From NCBI RefSeq assembly GCF_014641595.1, contig NZ_BMIA01000005.1, positions 186,001 to 250,000 of the forward strand: a stretch of DNA of 64,000 nt, given 5' to 3'. Positions within the stretch are counted from its first letter, which is position 1. Each line of letters starts with the position of its first letter. Positions 41,209 through 50,305 of the stretch are shown here, piece after piece. The stretch is from Dyadobacter endophyticus. Lineage in GTDB: Bacteria > Bacteroidota > Bacteroidia > Cytophagales > Spirosomataceae. The position numbers and the translations under genes were made by a program. The notes beneath the pieces are model-generated. The model saw nothing but the letters and a program-made list of their open reading frames with translations. It did not search any database and was not told where the DNA came from.

Positions 41209-42456
41209 ATGAGACTCCTGTTATTGTTTGGAATACTTTCATTTTTTATCCTGTCCACCAATTCCAATGCATTCGCTGACACTCCCGTAAAGTCGGGCAT
41301 CTGGCGCGCGACGTTGAGCCGGGACAAGCAGAAACTGCCCCTGATACTTGATATTTCGCAAAACCCGGACGGCAAAACGCTCACTGTGCATATCATTAAC
41401 GGAACGGAAAAGCTCAAAATGGACAGCAGCTATTTCCAGAACGACTCACTCGTGATCCCCATGATGATGTTCGACGCCAAGATCGTCGCCAAATCGACCG
41501 GCGATGAATTGAAAGGCACCTACTATCGCTATGCCAACGGAGCGGTGTCAGGTTCATTGCCTTTCGAAGCGGAGCAGGGGGAAAATTATAAGTTTTTCAA
41601 GAAAGGCGAGGCCAGAAGTAGCCGCAATGTGAGCGGCAAATGGGCCACTACATTTAAAAACCCCGCAACCGGCGAGGAAAGCATTGCAGTTGGAAACTTC
41701 ACACAACAAGGCACCGACGTAACCGGCTCGTTTTTGACCCCAACCGGTGATTACCGCTTCCTGACAGGCAGTGTAAATGGCGACAGCCTCTTTTTGTCCA
41801 CATTCGACGGTTCTTTCGCTATGCTTTTCAAAGCAGGTTTCCAGCCCGATGGCTCATTGAAAGGCAACCAGTGGTCGGGCGTAAAGGCATTTAAAACCTG
41901 GACTGCGAAACCCGATGCAAACGCCAAGCTGCCCGATGCTACCAAAATGACATTCCTTAAACCAGGCTTTGAAAGCGTCGACTTCTCATTACAAGACACC
42001 AAAGGCAAAACCTGGTCATTGCAAGACCCGCGTTTTGCAGGCAAGCCCGTCATTATCCAGATTATGGGCTCGTGGTGCCCCAACTGTATGGATGAGACCA
42101 ATTACCTCGCTCCGTGGTACAAAAAGAACAAAAACCGTGGCGTCGAGATCGTTGGACTCTCATTCGAGCGGAACGACAAGCCGGAGATCGCAAACCCTAA
42201 AATCGACCGGATGGTAAGCCGCTTTGGAATTGACTACCCGGTGGTACTTGCCGGCACCAGCTCCGACGCCTCCACTGCAAAGGCGTTGCCGATGCTGAAC
42301 AAGGTGATGTCCTACCCGACTACCATTTTTATCGACAAGCACGGTAAAGTCCGGGAGATCCACACCGGTTTCAACGGCCCCGGCACCGGCCATTATTACG
42401 ACGAGTTCGTGACCGACTTCAATACCTTAATGGACAAGCTGATCAGCGAGAAATAA
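41209..42456 (+). CDS. Exported TlpA/ResA-like thioredoxin-fold protein
   Basis: Periplasmic or lipid-anchored redox protein of 415 residues. Signal peptide MRLLLLFGILSFFILSTNSN, an N-terminal beta-rich domain of about 240 residues, and a C-terminal redoxin domain with the active-site CxxC in IMGSWCPNCMDETNYLAP and the cis-proline segment SYPTTIFIDKHG. Relatives reduce cytochrome c maturation or act as peroxidase-like proteins; large N-terminal domains of this sort occur in many Bacteroidota. Start is the ATG at 41209, two codons after a TTG. Confidence 0.85.
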   Translation: MRLLLLFGILSFFILSTNSNAFADTPVKSGIWRATLSRDKQKLPLILDISQNPDGKTLTVHIINGTEKLKMDSSYFQNDSLVIPMMMFDAKIVAKSTGDELKGTYYRYANGAVSGSLPFEAEQGENYKFFKKGEARSSRNVSGKWATTFKNPATGEESIAVGNFTQQGTDVTGSFLTPTGDYRFLTGSVNGDSLFLSTFDGSFAMLFKAGFQPDGSLKGNQWSGVKAFKTWTAKPDANAKLPDATKMTFLKPGFESVDFSLQDTKGKTWSLQDPRFAGKPVIIQIMGSWCPNCMDETNYLAPWYKKNKNRGVEIVGLSFERNDKPEIANPKIDRMVSRFGIDYPVVLAGTSSDASTAKALPMLNKVMSYPTTIFIDKHGKVREIHTGFNGPGTGHYYDEFVTDFNTLMDKLISEK

Positions 42457-42473
42457 TTGCAAAAAGAGATAGA

Positions 42474-42508
42474 AACACACCGTCACCTTCCGGGGCGGTG
42501 TGTTTTTT
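42474..42508 (+). terminator. Terminator after the TlpA-like gene
   Basis: A 9-bp stem (42474-42482 with 42496-42504) with the core CACACCG/CGGTGTG and a run of T at its 3' side. Confidence 0.8.
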
Positions 42509-42529
42509 ATTGGCCACAAATTAGTATGC

Positions 42530-42561
42530 TTGCATAATACTCATCACATTGCTTACATTTG
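42530..42561 (+). promoter_or_regulatory. Promoter of the MarR-fadN pair
   Basis: TTG at 42530-42532, a 21-bp spacer and TACATTTG at 42554-42561 match the Bacteroidota consensus. The predicted start near 42568 lies upstream of the ATG at 42600 and rules out the longer frame that begins at 42549. Confidence 0.65.
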
Positions 42562-42599
42562 TGATAGGGGCATTCCTGATACCAATAGCTTTTGAAACG

Positions 42600-43067
42600 A
42601 TGCGTAAGGAAAAAACAATTGATTTCCAGATTAAGTGGGCGTGGCATTCCATTTCGAGGATGTACAATGCCTATGCCGCCCGTTTTGACACGACGATGGC
42701 CGTCGGGTATGTCCTATTGAATATCGACATCGAACACGGCACGCCGGCTACAAAAATAGCGCCATTACTTGGCATGGAGCCGCGCAGCCTTGTGCGGATG
42801 CTCAAAAATCTCGAAGAAAAAGGCCTGATCCGCCGGGAAGTGAGTAAAGACGACAAGCGTTTCGTCCGCATTGTGCTGACCGAGCTTGGCAAAGAAAAAC
42901 GCGAACTCGCACGCGAGGGTGTGATTTCGTTTAATACAATGGTCCGCGACAAAATACCGCTCGATAAGCTGGTCGTGTTTTTCGATGTCATTAAAGATAT
43001 AAACCGATTGGTGGAGGAAGAAAACCAGAAGCTCAAAGCCGGGGAAATCGCCGGGGACCTGGAATAA
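42600..43067 (+). CDS. MarR-family transcriptional regulator
   Basis: 155 residues with a winged helix-turn-helix: ATKIAPLLGMEPRSLVRMLK is the helix-turn-helix and VSKDDKRFVRIVLTELGKEK the wing; the flanking helices form the dimer. It starts MRKEKTIDFQIKWAWHS at the ATG at 42600, consistent with the promoter. It lies 36 bp before the FadN-type gene and likely represses this fatty-acid oxidation gene in response to an acyl-CoA, by analogy with MarR-fadN pairs in other Bacteroidota; that is inference. Confidence 0.88.
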   Translation: MRKEKTIDFQIKWAWHSISRMYNAYAARFDTTMAVGYVLLNIDIEHGTPATKIAPLLGMEPRSLVRMLKNLEEKGLIRREVSKDDKRFVRIVLTELGKEKRELAREGVISFNTMVRDKIPLDKLVVFFDVIKDINRLVEEENQKLKAGEIAGDLE

Positions 43068-43103
43068 TCATCAATCAAATCCTGAAAACCAACCTTAGTA
43101 GAA

Positions 43104-45509
43104 ATGAATCGTTCCATTCGTAAAGTAGCTGTTCTTGGTTCAGGCATTATGGGCTCGCGCATTGCTTGTCATTTTGCCAATATAGGTGTAGAAGTGCTCC
43201 TGCTCGACATTGTGCCGAAAGACCTCAACGATGCCGAAAAGGCCAAAGGCATTACCACCGATCACCCTGCATTTCGCAACCGGATCGTGAATGATTCGTT
43301 CCAGGCTACGCTCAAAGCGACGCCGGCGTCGTTGTACAGTCCCGCGTTCGCGTCGCGGATCAAACTCGGCAATTTCGACGACAACCTGGCCGATATCAAA
43401 AATTACGATTGGGTAATAGAGGTCGTGGTTGAAAGGCTGGATATTAAAAGAAGCCTTTACGAAAAGGTGGACGCGCTCCGCAAGCCCGGCACGCTGATAA
43501 CTTCCAACACTTCGGGTATCCCGATCCATTTAATGGCCGAGGGCCGGAGTGAGGATTTCCGCAAAAATTTCGCCGGAACGCACTTCTTCAACCCGCCGCG
43601 CTACCTGCGCCTGCTGGAAATCATTCCTACTGCCGATACCGACCAGGGCGTAGTCGATTTCCTGATGCATTACGGCGAATTGTTTTTGGGTAAAACCACG
43701 GTGCTCTGCAAGGACACGCCGGGCTTTATTGCCAACAGGCTCGGCATTTACGCATTGATACAAACCATCCGCGTGGCCGAAGAAATGGGACTCACGGTGG
43801 ATGAAGTAGATAAACTGACCGGCCCCGTAGCCGGACGCCCGAAATCAGGCACTTACCGCCTTTCGGATGTGGTAGGGCTCGATACCACGGTGCATGTGGC
43901 GAACAATTTGTATGCTTCCGGAGAAGGCAAAGATGAGTCCCGCGATGCATTTGTGTTGCCCGAAATCATGCAAAAGCTGTTTGACAATAAATGGCTAGGC
44001 GATAAGACGGGTCAGGGTTTTTATAAAAAAATCAAAGACGAGAAGGGCAAGTCGGTGATTCTGGCGCTGGATTTCAAAACGCTGGAATATGTCCCGTCCG
44101 GCAAAGTGAAATTCGAAACGTTGGAAGGTACCAAAGCCATTAGCGACGTGTACAAACGTTTCGGCGCGCTGGTAGCAGGGAAGGACAAAGCCGGTGATTT
44201 TTACAGAAAAACATTTGCCGATGTCTTCAAATACGCCACATTCCGCATTCCTGAGATTTCGGACGAAATATTCCGGATCGACCAGGCGATTACGGCAGGT
44301 TTTGGCTGGCAATATGGCCTTTTCGAAACCTGGGATGCCATTGGTGTTAAAAACATGCTGGCGATCATGGAATCGTTGGATCTGAAACCAGCCGAATGGG
44401 TGTATGAAATGCTGGCAGGCGGAAATGAGGCTTTTTATAAGGTGGAGAATGGCAAGCGGTTGTATTATGATATTCCTTCCAAATCTTACAAGCGTATCCC
44501 GGGGCAGGACAGCTTCATTTTACTCAGCAATTTATCCAACAATATTGTCTGGAAAAACGCCGGCGCAAACCTCTACGACATTGGCGATGGCATCCTGAAC
44601 CTCGAATTCAAATCGAAAATGAATACGATGGGCTCGGAGGTAATCGAGGGCATACAAAAAGGTATCAGCATTGCGGAGAAGGATTTTCGCGGACTGGTGA
44701 TCGGCAATGAGGCCGCAGAGGCATTTTCTGCCGGGGCTAACCTGGCGATGTTGTTCATGTACGCGATCGAGCAGGAGTTCGACGAGATTAACCTCGTTAT
44801 TTCGCAGTTCCAGCAAACCATGATGCGGGCTCGGTATTCGTCGATTCCGGTGGTGGTGGCGCCGCATACGCTCGCGCTCGGGGGCGGCTGCGAGCTCACA
44901 TTACATGCGGATAAAGTGGTTGCGCATGCGGAAACCTATATTGGGTTAGTTGAATTTGGTGTAGGATTGATCCCAGCCGGCGGCGGTACCAAGGAAATGG
45001 CACTGCGCTGCTCGGATATGTACCAGGCGGGTGATCCGGAGCTGAACATTCTGCAGAATGCATTCATGAATATCGCGCAGGCGAAGGTTTCCACATCCGC
45101 GCATGAGGCGAAAGCGATGAATTATTTGCAAGAAAAAGACCAGATCGTGCTGAACCGGTCCCGGTTAATCGCGGAAGCAAAACAGGCGGCGGTTGACCTG
45201 GCTGAAAATGGCTATACCCAACCCAAGCCGCGTTTCGACATTAAAGTACAGGGCAAAACAGGCATTGCATTGTTTCTGGCAGGCATTACCCAAATGCGCC
45301 TTGCCAATTACATCAGCGACCACGATGCTAAAATCGCGGGTAAACTGGCATATGTGATCAATGGCGGTGATTTGAGCTATCCGCAACTGGTTTCGGAACA
45401 ATACCTGATCGACCTCGAACGGGAAGCATTTCTTTCGCTATGCGGCGAGAAAAAGACGCTGGAAAGAATGCAGGGGCTTTTGAACGGCGGAAAACCACCC
45501 AGAAACTGA
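43104..45509 (+). CDS. 3-hydroxyacyl-CoA dehydrogenase / enoyl-CoA hydratase, FadN-type
   Basis: Bifunctional beta-oxidation enzyme of 801 residues with the dehydrogenase first: NAD-binding VAVLGSGIMGSRIACHFANI, the dehydrogenase segment FAGTHFFNPPRYLRLLEIIP and KDTPGFIANRLG, then the crotonase (enoyl-CoA hydratase) part with AFSAGANLAM, LALGGGCELTLHAD and GLVEFGVGLIPAGGGTKEMA near residues 540-640. This reversed order is the B. subtilis FadN/YusL arrangement, not E. coli FadB. In related genomes a thiolase and an acyl-CoA dehydrogenase follow; here none do, and an Rrf2 gene is next. Confidence 0.92.
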   Translation: MNRSIRKVAVLGSGIMGSRIACHFANIGVEVLLLDIVPKDLNDAEKAKGITTDHPAFRNRIVNDSFQATLKATPASLYSPAFASRIKLGNFDDNLADIKNYDWVIEVVVERLDIKRSLYEKVDALRKPGTLITSNTSGIPIHLMAEGRSEDFRKNFAGTHFFNPPRYLRLLEIIPTADTDQGVVDFLMHYGELFLGKTTVLCKDTPGFIANRLGIYALIQTIRVAEEMGLTVDEVDKLTGPVAGRPKSGTYRLSDVVGLDTTVHVANNLYASGEGKDESRDAFVLPEIMQKLFDNKWLGDKTGQGFYKKIKDEKGKSVILALDFKTLEYVPSGKVKFETLEGTKAISDVYKRFGALVAGKDKAGDFYRKTFADVFKYATFRIPEISDEIFRIDQAITAGFGWQYGLFETWDAIGVKNMLAIMESLDLKPAEWVYEMLAGGNEAFYKVENGKRLYYDIPSKSYKRIPGQDSFILLSNLSNNIVWKNAGANLYDIGDGILNLEFKSKMNTMGSEVIEGIQKGISIAEKDFRGLVIGNEAAEAFSAGANLAMLFMYAIEQEFDEINLVISQFQQTMMRARYSSIPVVVAPHTLALGGGCELTLHADKVVAHAETYIGLVEFGVGLIPAGGGTKEMALRCSDMYQAGDPELNILQNAFMNIAQAKVSTSAHEAKAMNYLQEKDQIVLNRSRLIAEAKQAAVDLAENGYTQPKPRFDIKVQGKTGIALFLAGITQMRLANYISDHDAKIAGKLAYVINGGDLSYPQLVSEQYLIDLEREAFLSLCGEKKTLERMQGLLNGGKPPRN

Positions 45510-45580
45510 TCGGGAATTATTGTTTCACCAAATTATGTTTCATCTTTACGCTTGCTGACCCAAAAGTACATTGATCAACA

Positions 45581-46024
45581 ATGATTTCGAAAAAAGCTAA
45601 ATACGCTCTGAAGGCCCTCAAAGTTCTGGCGGAACAATATGGAAAGGGACCGGTACTGATCTCTTATATCGCTGAAAAAGAGAAGATTCCGAAAAAATTT
45701 CTCGAAGCGATCCTGCTCGACCTCCGAAATAACGGCGTGCTTCAAAGCCAGAAGGGCAAAGGCGGCGGCTACCTGTTGCGCGTCCCGCCTGCGGAAGTAA
45801 ACTTTTCCAAGGTGCTGCGGATTATCGACGGCCCTATTGCACCCGCGCTTTGCGTTTCGATGTTTTTCTATGGCAAATGCGATGATTGCAAAGATGAAGA
45901 GACTTGCAGCCTGCGTACTGTGCTGGAAAGATGGAGAGATGCCAACCTCGCGGTACTGGACAAAACGACGCTGAGTGATCTGTTGCAGGCCGAAAGCACC
46001 GCCTCGACCGACATTCTATCGTAG
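45581..46024 (+). CDS. Rrf2-family transcriptional regulator
   Basis: 147-residue winged-helix protein. The N-terminal MISKKAKYALKALKVLAEQY and the recognition helix KIPKKFLEAILLDLRNNGVL with GKGGGYLLRVPP are typical Rrf2. Cysteines in CVSMFFYGKCDDCKDEETC could ligate an Fe-S cluster as in IscR and NsrR (three are usually needed and four are present). It may regulate iron-sulfur or redox genes. It is separated from fadN by 71 bp and overlaps the convergent GT-C gene by 9 bp. Confidence 0.88.
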   Translation: MISKKAKYALKALKVLAEQYGKGPVLISYIAEKEKIPKKFLEAILLDLRNNGVLQSQKGKGGGYLLRVPPAEVNFSKVLRIIDGPIAPALCVSMFFYGKCDDCKDEETCSLRTVLERWRDANLAVLDKTTLSDLLQAESTASTDILS

Positions 46025-47650
46025 AGTCGCCGCCCGGGGAACCGCCATGCGATCGTTGCGGACATACAATCGCACATCGTCGTATTCGCCGAGCAAAGTG
46101 TAATGATTACGGATATATTGATTCAACTCAGGGTAGCTTTCGATGCCCTGAGTTTTTTTGTCCTGTACCCAATGGCTGTTCTTGCCAACGGCGTCCAGCA
46201 CAAATGCAGGCTGCGTCCGCCCGAGGTCCGATAGGTAGCGCTTGCGATAAGTATCGCGCATCGGATGCTCGAAAATCGAGCGCTCTGAGTGATTTTCAGC
46301 GGTGCCTTGCGCCAGCTGCGCCTCTACATAATAGGAACAGTTCCAGCCCCATACCACCATATAATCGCCTTCCTTCCGCCTTTTCAGGATTTCAGTCACT
46401 ACCGGGCTCTCCTGCAACCTGGTCTTGCCCACAGAGTCGAAGGCATTCAGCCGCCGCTCTTTTACAAAATGGAGCGCATCGTAGCCGCCAAACCAGAGCA
46501 TTATCACTGCCGGAAATGCAAACGACCAGGTTTCAACTGCCGACAGCCCGTAAGCAGCCAGTAATGTCCAGGGAATAATGCAGAAATTAAGATAATGTAT
46601 AAAATCATTGCCCGACTTGGTAACCGCGTAAATGCTGGCCAGAATCAGAAGGATAATCGTAAACGGCACATGGAAATCCATTTTACCAGGCAGGTGGAGC
46701 CTTACTATCCTGACCAGTCCACTGACCATCGGAACTATTAAGGCCAGACTGAAAAACTGAAAGTCGGTGGATAATGCGATGATTTTGAAGAACTGCGAAG
46801 GAATGTCCAGAAAGCCCGCCCCACCTGCATAAATGGCATTGCCCAGCAGGTAAAAATCGATAAAATCGTCGAACACACCGAAGGACAGTGTGAATGCGAG
46901 AAAAAACAGTGGTATGGTGAGTCCGCCGAGGATCAATGCAATGGCAGATTTCCATTCATTATACCGCTGAAAACGCTGGAAAACGATCCAAAACGCCGAC
47001 AATACGAGCACCGCGACGAGCGGTATGGCTTGCAGCTTACTGAACGGTACGGCTCCCGCTGCCAAACCCAGAAAATAGAGCCCGGACGTTGCCGGTGCCA
47101 TTTTAGGATCGAGGCGCGAAAGTTGCCAGACGCAGTAGGCAAGCAGCAACACCGGAAGCTGCTCGCTCGAATAATGCACAAAATCGATTTCCTGCGTGAA
47201 TGCCACGAAAAGCAGTGGTACAATGGAAATGCGCCGGGCGATAGCTGTTCCGAACCAGTTTTTAATGGAAGAAAAAAGCAAAAGCCATGCGCCAGCTACA
47301 CATAGCAGCCCCATAAAGCGGGCAGAGCTGTAATCGAGCTGAAAACCAAATAATTTTGGAATAACAAGCAGATAATTGTCAAGGGGGCCTATCGTGGTCC
47401 CATCCACCGACCGCCAGTAAACCGGATCCTGAAAAAGTGTGATCGCGTGACTGAGCATCTGGCTCTCGTCCTGGTTGAGCTCGCGGTTGAAAACGATCAC
47501 CGGCAAGCGCATGAACACGATCAGTATGACGCCCGTCAGCAGGTACGTGCGGGTCGATACTGATTTGTATTGTGAAGCAAGAATGACAAAACCCGCCAAT
47601 AAGTAGCCTATAAGCCAGTATACAGGAGGAGAATTATCAAAACTGATCAT
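46016..47650 (-). CDS. GT-C type polytopic glycosyltransferase, probable
   Basis: 544-residue protein with about ten membrane segments and a C-terminal soluble part of about 120 residues (from VTEILKRRKEGDYMVVWGWN). After the second membrane helix there is NRELNQDESQMLSH: the acidic DE in the first periplasmic loop is the signature site of GT-C enzymes such as ArnT and PMT that use lipid-linked sugar donors. Similarity to a named family is weak, so the exact donor and acceptor are open. It is the third gene of an operon with a GT2 dolichyl-phosphate-sugar-type synthase 4 bp upstream and an epimerase, a natural set for decorating a glycan or lipid. Confidence 0.72.
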   Translation of the reverse strand: MISFDNSPPVYWLIGYLLAGFVILASQYKSVSTRTYLLTGVILIVFMRLPVIVFNRELNQDESQMLSHAITLFQDPVYWRSVDGTTIGPLDNYLLVIPKLFGFQLDYSSARFMGLLCVAGAWLLLFSSIKNWFGTAIARRISIVPLLFVAFTQEIDFVHYSSEQLPVLLLAYCVWQLSRLDPKMAPATSGLYFLGLAAGAVPFSKLQAIPLVAVLVLSAFWIVFQRFQRYNEWKSAIALILGGLTIPLFFLAFTLSFGVFDDFIDFYLLGNAIYAGGAGFLDIPSQFFKIIALSTDFQFFSLALIVPMVSGLVRIVRLHLPGKMDFHVPFTIILLILASIYAVTKSGNDFIHYLNFCIIPWTLLAAYGLSAVETWSFAFPAVIMLWFGGYDALHFVKERRLNAFDSVGKTRLQESPVVTEILKRRKEGDYMVVWGWNCSYYVEAQLAQGTAENHSERSIFEHPMRDTYRKRYLSDLGRTQPAFVLDAVGKNSHWVQDKKTQGIESYPELNQYIRNHYTLLGEYDDVRLYVRNDRMAVPRAATLR

Positions 47651-47654
47651 ACGA

Positions 47655-48602
47655 CTAGCTAAAAGACTCTACTTTCTCGACGAAATCGCGGTAATGAACA
47701 GCAGGGATAAAATGTTGCTGCGAGCGATATTGTAGCACCATAAACACCAGAAATAGCGAAATCAGGAAAGATTGCAGCATGAGGATCATCAGCGTGCTGC
47801 CTAATGTCGACGCCCACCCTGGCGTTGCATTCCCGATTAGTTTCAGGAAAAGAATGAAGAATATGAAAGCAATGGCGATGCCCGACATGAATATCGAGAA
47901 TATCAGGATACGGACCGCTGTGGTATCGACCATGACCGAAATAGCGCTCAAACCGTGCAATACCAGCGAAACGAAGTTCATTTTGCTCTCTCCCGCGAGC
48001 CTTTTGGCGCGGTTCGTGAGTACCGAATCGTAGGGTATCCGCGATTTGATAATGCCTCCCGGATAGTTGTTCCAGATTTCAGAAACGCGTACCAGGTTTT
48101 GCAAACGGCTTTGCGGTACAAGGCTGAAATTCCCGAAAGTAATCACCTTGCCTGTCAGCAGTTTGAAAATGTATTTGTAAATCACATAAAAGGACCGGAA
48201 CAAAATGCCCTCGGTGCGCTTGTTACGCTCTGCAAAGATAATTTTACCGGGCTCCTCGATCGATCTGGCTGCCAACTTATTAATGTCCGCCGGTGCATCC
48301 TCTCCATCCGCATCCATCACGATCACCTTGTCGGTCTGCATATGTTCCGCTGCGTACGACAATCCGATCGCAATCGCTTTCTGGTGTCCGAGGTTACGGT
48401 ATAGCCGCAACACTTTCAGCTCCTTGCCGCCAAAAGCAGCAAATGGCTCGGTTCTCAGGCGGGAGGAGCAGTCGTCCACGATGAGCAGCGTAGTATTTTG
48501 AAGGATCGGGGTATCTAAATCCGCATTAATCTTTTCTATCAGCAGATTCAGCGCCTCCCAGTCATTGAATTGGGGTATAATAATGACGTAATTTTCTGGC
48601 AT
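47655..48602 (-). CDS. Family 2 glycosyltransferase, GtrB/DPM1-like
   Basis: 315-residue GT-A glycosyltransferase with C-terminal membrane anchor. YVIIIPQFNDWEALNLLIEK is the nucleotide strand, VIVMDADGEDAPADIN the DxD, and the last 80 residues form two membrane helices (ILIFSIFMSGIAIAFIFFIL and LILMLQSFLISLFLVFMVLQY). Relatives attach a sugar from NDP-sugar to polyprenyl phosphate. It is coupled to the GT-C gene, which would use that lipid-sugar. Confidence 0.88.
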   Translation of the reverse strand: MPENYVIIIPQFNDWEALNLLIEKINADLDTPILQNTTLLIVDDCSSRLRTEPFAAFGGKELKVLRLYRNLGHQKAIAIGLSYAAEHMQTDKVIVMDADGEDAPADINKLAARSIEEPGKIIFAERNKRTEGILFRSFYVIYKYIFKLLTGKVITFGNFSLVPQSRLQNLVRVSEIWNNYPGGIIKSRIPYDSVLTNRAKRLAGESKMNFVSLVLHGLSAISVMVDTTAVRILIFSIFMSGIAIAFIFFILFLKLIGNATPGWASTLGSTLMILMLQSFLISLFLVFMVLQYRSQQHFIPAVHYRDFVEKVESFS

Positions 48603-48656
48603 GGGAGAGAGTTACGAAAGCCTCCGGGAGGTTATTCCGGAGGCTTTAGATGTAAT

Positions 48657-49733
48657 TTATACCGTTTTTACTCCTAGTCGGGAAGAGATCCCGTCGTGGA
48701 TTTGCGTAAGCGTTTCCGTCAGGCCGTATTCCCAGTTCCAATCCGGGTAATGCGACTTGAATTTCGAAAGGTCGCTTACATACCAGATGTGGTCACCAAT
48801 GCGGTTGGTTTCCGAATAAGAGTAAGAAAGTTTGTTTCCGGTAATCTGCTCACACAATGCGATGGCTTCGAGCATCGAGCAGTTAGCAAAACGGCCACCG
48901 CCGGCGTTGTAAACTTCGCCCGGGCGCGGGTTTTGGTAATAATGCCAGAACATGTTCACCAGGTCGTGGCTGTGGATATTATCGCGAACCTGCTTGCCTT
49001 TGTAACCGAAAATCGTGTAATGTGTTCCGGTAATGGCACATTTCATCAGGTAAGCCAGGAAGCCGTGCAACTGCGCACCGGAGTGGTTAGGGCCCGTAAG
49101 GCATCCTCCTCGGAAAACAGCCGTTTTCATACCGAAATAGCGGCCATATTCCTGCACCATAATGTCGGCAGCGACTTTGGAAGCCCCGAAAATCGAGTGT
49201 TTCGTATGATCGATGCTGTGGCTTTCGTCGATACCGTTTTCGAAATACGGGTGGTTCTCGTCGATTTCCCAGCGGGTTTCTAGCTCTACCAATGGCAGGT
49301 AATTGGGGTTATCCCCGTAAACCTTGTTGGTAGAAGTGAAAATGAACACTGCCTCGGGTGCGTGCAAGCGGGTCATTTCCAGCATATTCAATGTACCAAC
49401 CGCATTCACGCCGAAGTCGGTGAACGGCTCGCGAGCCGCCCAGTCGTGGCTTGGCTGCGCTGCGGCGTGGACGATCATTTTGATGTCCGTTCCGTACTCT
49501 TTGAAAATGGGTTCGAGCTGGCTCACCTCGCGAATGTCCGCCGAATAGTGTTTATAGTTGCCAAACGCCTCTTCGATACGGTTCCGGTTCCATTCGGTAT
49601 TTCCGTCCGCGCCGAAGAAGTATTGGCGAAGGTTATTATCGACTCCGATGACCAGATCAAACTTGCCAGCCAAAAAAGCAACCGATTCACTTCCAATTAG
49701 TCCGGCAGAGCCGGTGACCAAAGCTATGTTCAT
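48657..49733 (-). CDS. NAD-dependent epimerase, CDP-paratose 2-epimerase-like
   Basis: Extended SDR enzyme of 358 residues. The NAD-binding TGSAGLIGSESVAFLA and TSTNKVYGDNPN, plus FRGGCLTGPNHSGAQLHGF, are the kind found in CDP-paratose 2-epimerases (tyvelose pathway). In the place of the usual YxxxK catalytic motif it has SIFGASKVAAD, with Phe for Tyr; I recall similar sequences in other members of this subfamily, so it is probably a subfamily feature and not a mutation. The exact NDP-sugar is unknown. Start is the ATG at 49733; it heads the three-gene operon. Confidence 0.85.
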   Translation of the reverse strand: MNIALVTGSAGLIGSESVAFLAGKFDLVIGVDNNLRQYFFGADGNTEWNRNRIEEAFGNYKHYSADIREVSQLEPIFKEYGTDIKMIVHAAAQPSHDWAAREPFTDFGVNAVGTLNMLEMTRLHAPEAVFIFTSTNKVYGDNPNYLPLVELETRWEIDENHPYFENGIDESHSIDHTKHSIFGASKVAADIMVQEYGRYFGMKTAVFRGGCLTGPNHSGAQLHGFLAYLMKCAITGTHYTIFGYKGKQVRDNIHSHDLVNMFWHYYQNPRPGEVYNAGGGRFANCSMLEAIALCEQITGNKLSYSYSETNRIGDHIWYVSDLSKFKSHYPDWNWEYGLTETLTQIHDGISSRLGVKTV

Positions 49734-49913
49734 GTTTTGAATACTTTTTAATCGCTTATTTCTTTCTAAAAATTTGGCTTCGCCCTGCCTCGAATACGTA
49801 AAGTAAATTAAAAATGTTCAATCGTCACAACTTCACTTAGTCAATGGGCAGAATCCAGAAGGATAATACGCGTAACCCGATATTAAAATTGTTCAATAAC
49901 AGAGAAAACGGCG

Positions 49914-49948
49914 CAAAAAAAAGATATCCCCATTTCGTGGGGATATCT
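49914..49948 (-). terminator. Terminator after the small lipoprotein gene
   Basis: A perfect 10-bp stem (49922-49931 with 49939-49948) with a 7-nt loop and, on the minus strand, a run of T after it. Confidence 0.85.
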
Positions 49949-49973
49949 CGTATATTTTCTCAATGAATGGTTG

Positions 49974-50228
49974 CTATTCTTTTACCAGCGAGCTAGGAAT
50001 TTTACCACCGTAAAGTTTCGCACGGATATCGTTTACGCGGGCATCCAGCTCAGGCTTCGCATCATACTTGAATGACATCTGACGTGGCAGGGAATCTGGG
50101 CTTACGCCATATACCCACTCGTTACCGGCATTCACGTCTTTCTGGTCCTTGCGGTTGAACCGTTGGTATTCGCAAGAAGAAAGAAGCACCACACACGCAA
50201 CAAAAGCAACTATTTTATTGAATTTCAT
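49974..50228 (-). CDS. Small lipoprotein of unknown function
   Basis: 84 residues with a lipoprotein signal: MKFNKIVAFVACVVLLSSCE, the lipobox LSSC with Cys19. The mature part is hydrophilic (EYQRFNRKDQKDVNAGNEWV) and has no known domain; the short size suggests a periplasmic or outer-membrane small protein. It has a strong own promoter at 50256-50286 and a terminator on the other side, so it is transcribed alone. Confidence 0.75.
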   Translation of the reverse strand: MKFNKIVAFVACVVLLSSCEYQRFNRKDQKDVNAGNEWVYGVSPDSLPRQMSFKYDAKPELDARVNDIRAKLYGGKIPSSLVKE

Positions 50229-50255
50229 TTCTTTGATCGTTCATAGTATTGTGCG

Positions 50256-50286
50256 CAAAAATAGCCGCCAATTTCATAACCACCAA
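50256..50286 (-). promoter_or_regulatory. Promoter of the small lipoprotein gene
   Basis: On the minus strand TTG at 50284-50286, a 20-bp spacer and TATTTTTG at 50256-50263 fit the Bacteroidota consensus; the start codon is at 50228. Confidence 0.6.
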
Positions 50287-50305
50287 ATTGCGGGCCGTTG
50301 AAATA

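Noticed and set aside
42549..42599. Longer MarR start at 42549
   Set aside because: The promoter -7 box at 42554-42561 lies within this stretch, so the mRNA should begin downstream of it.
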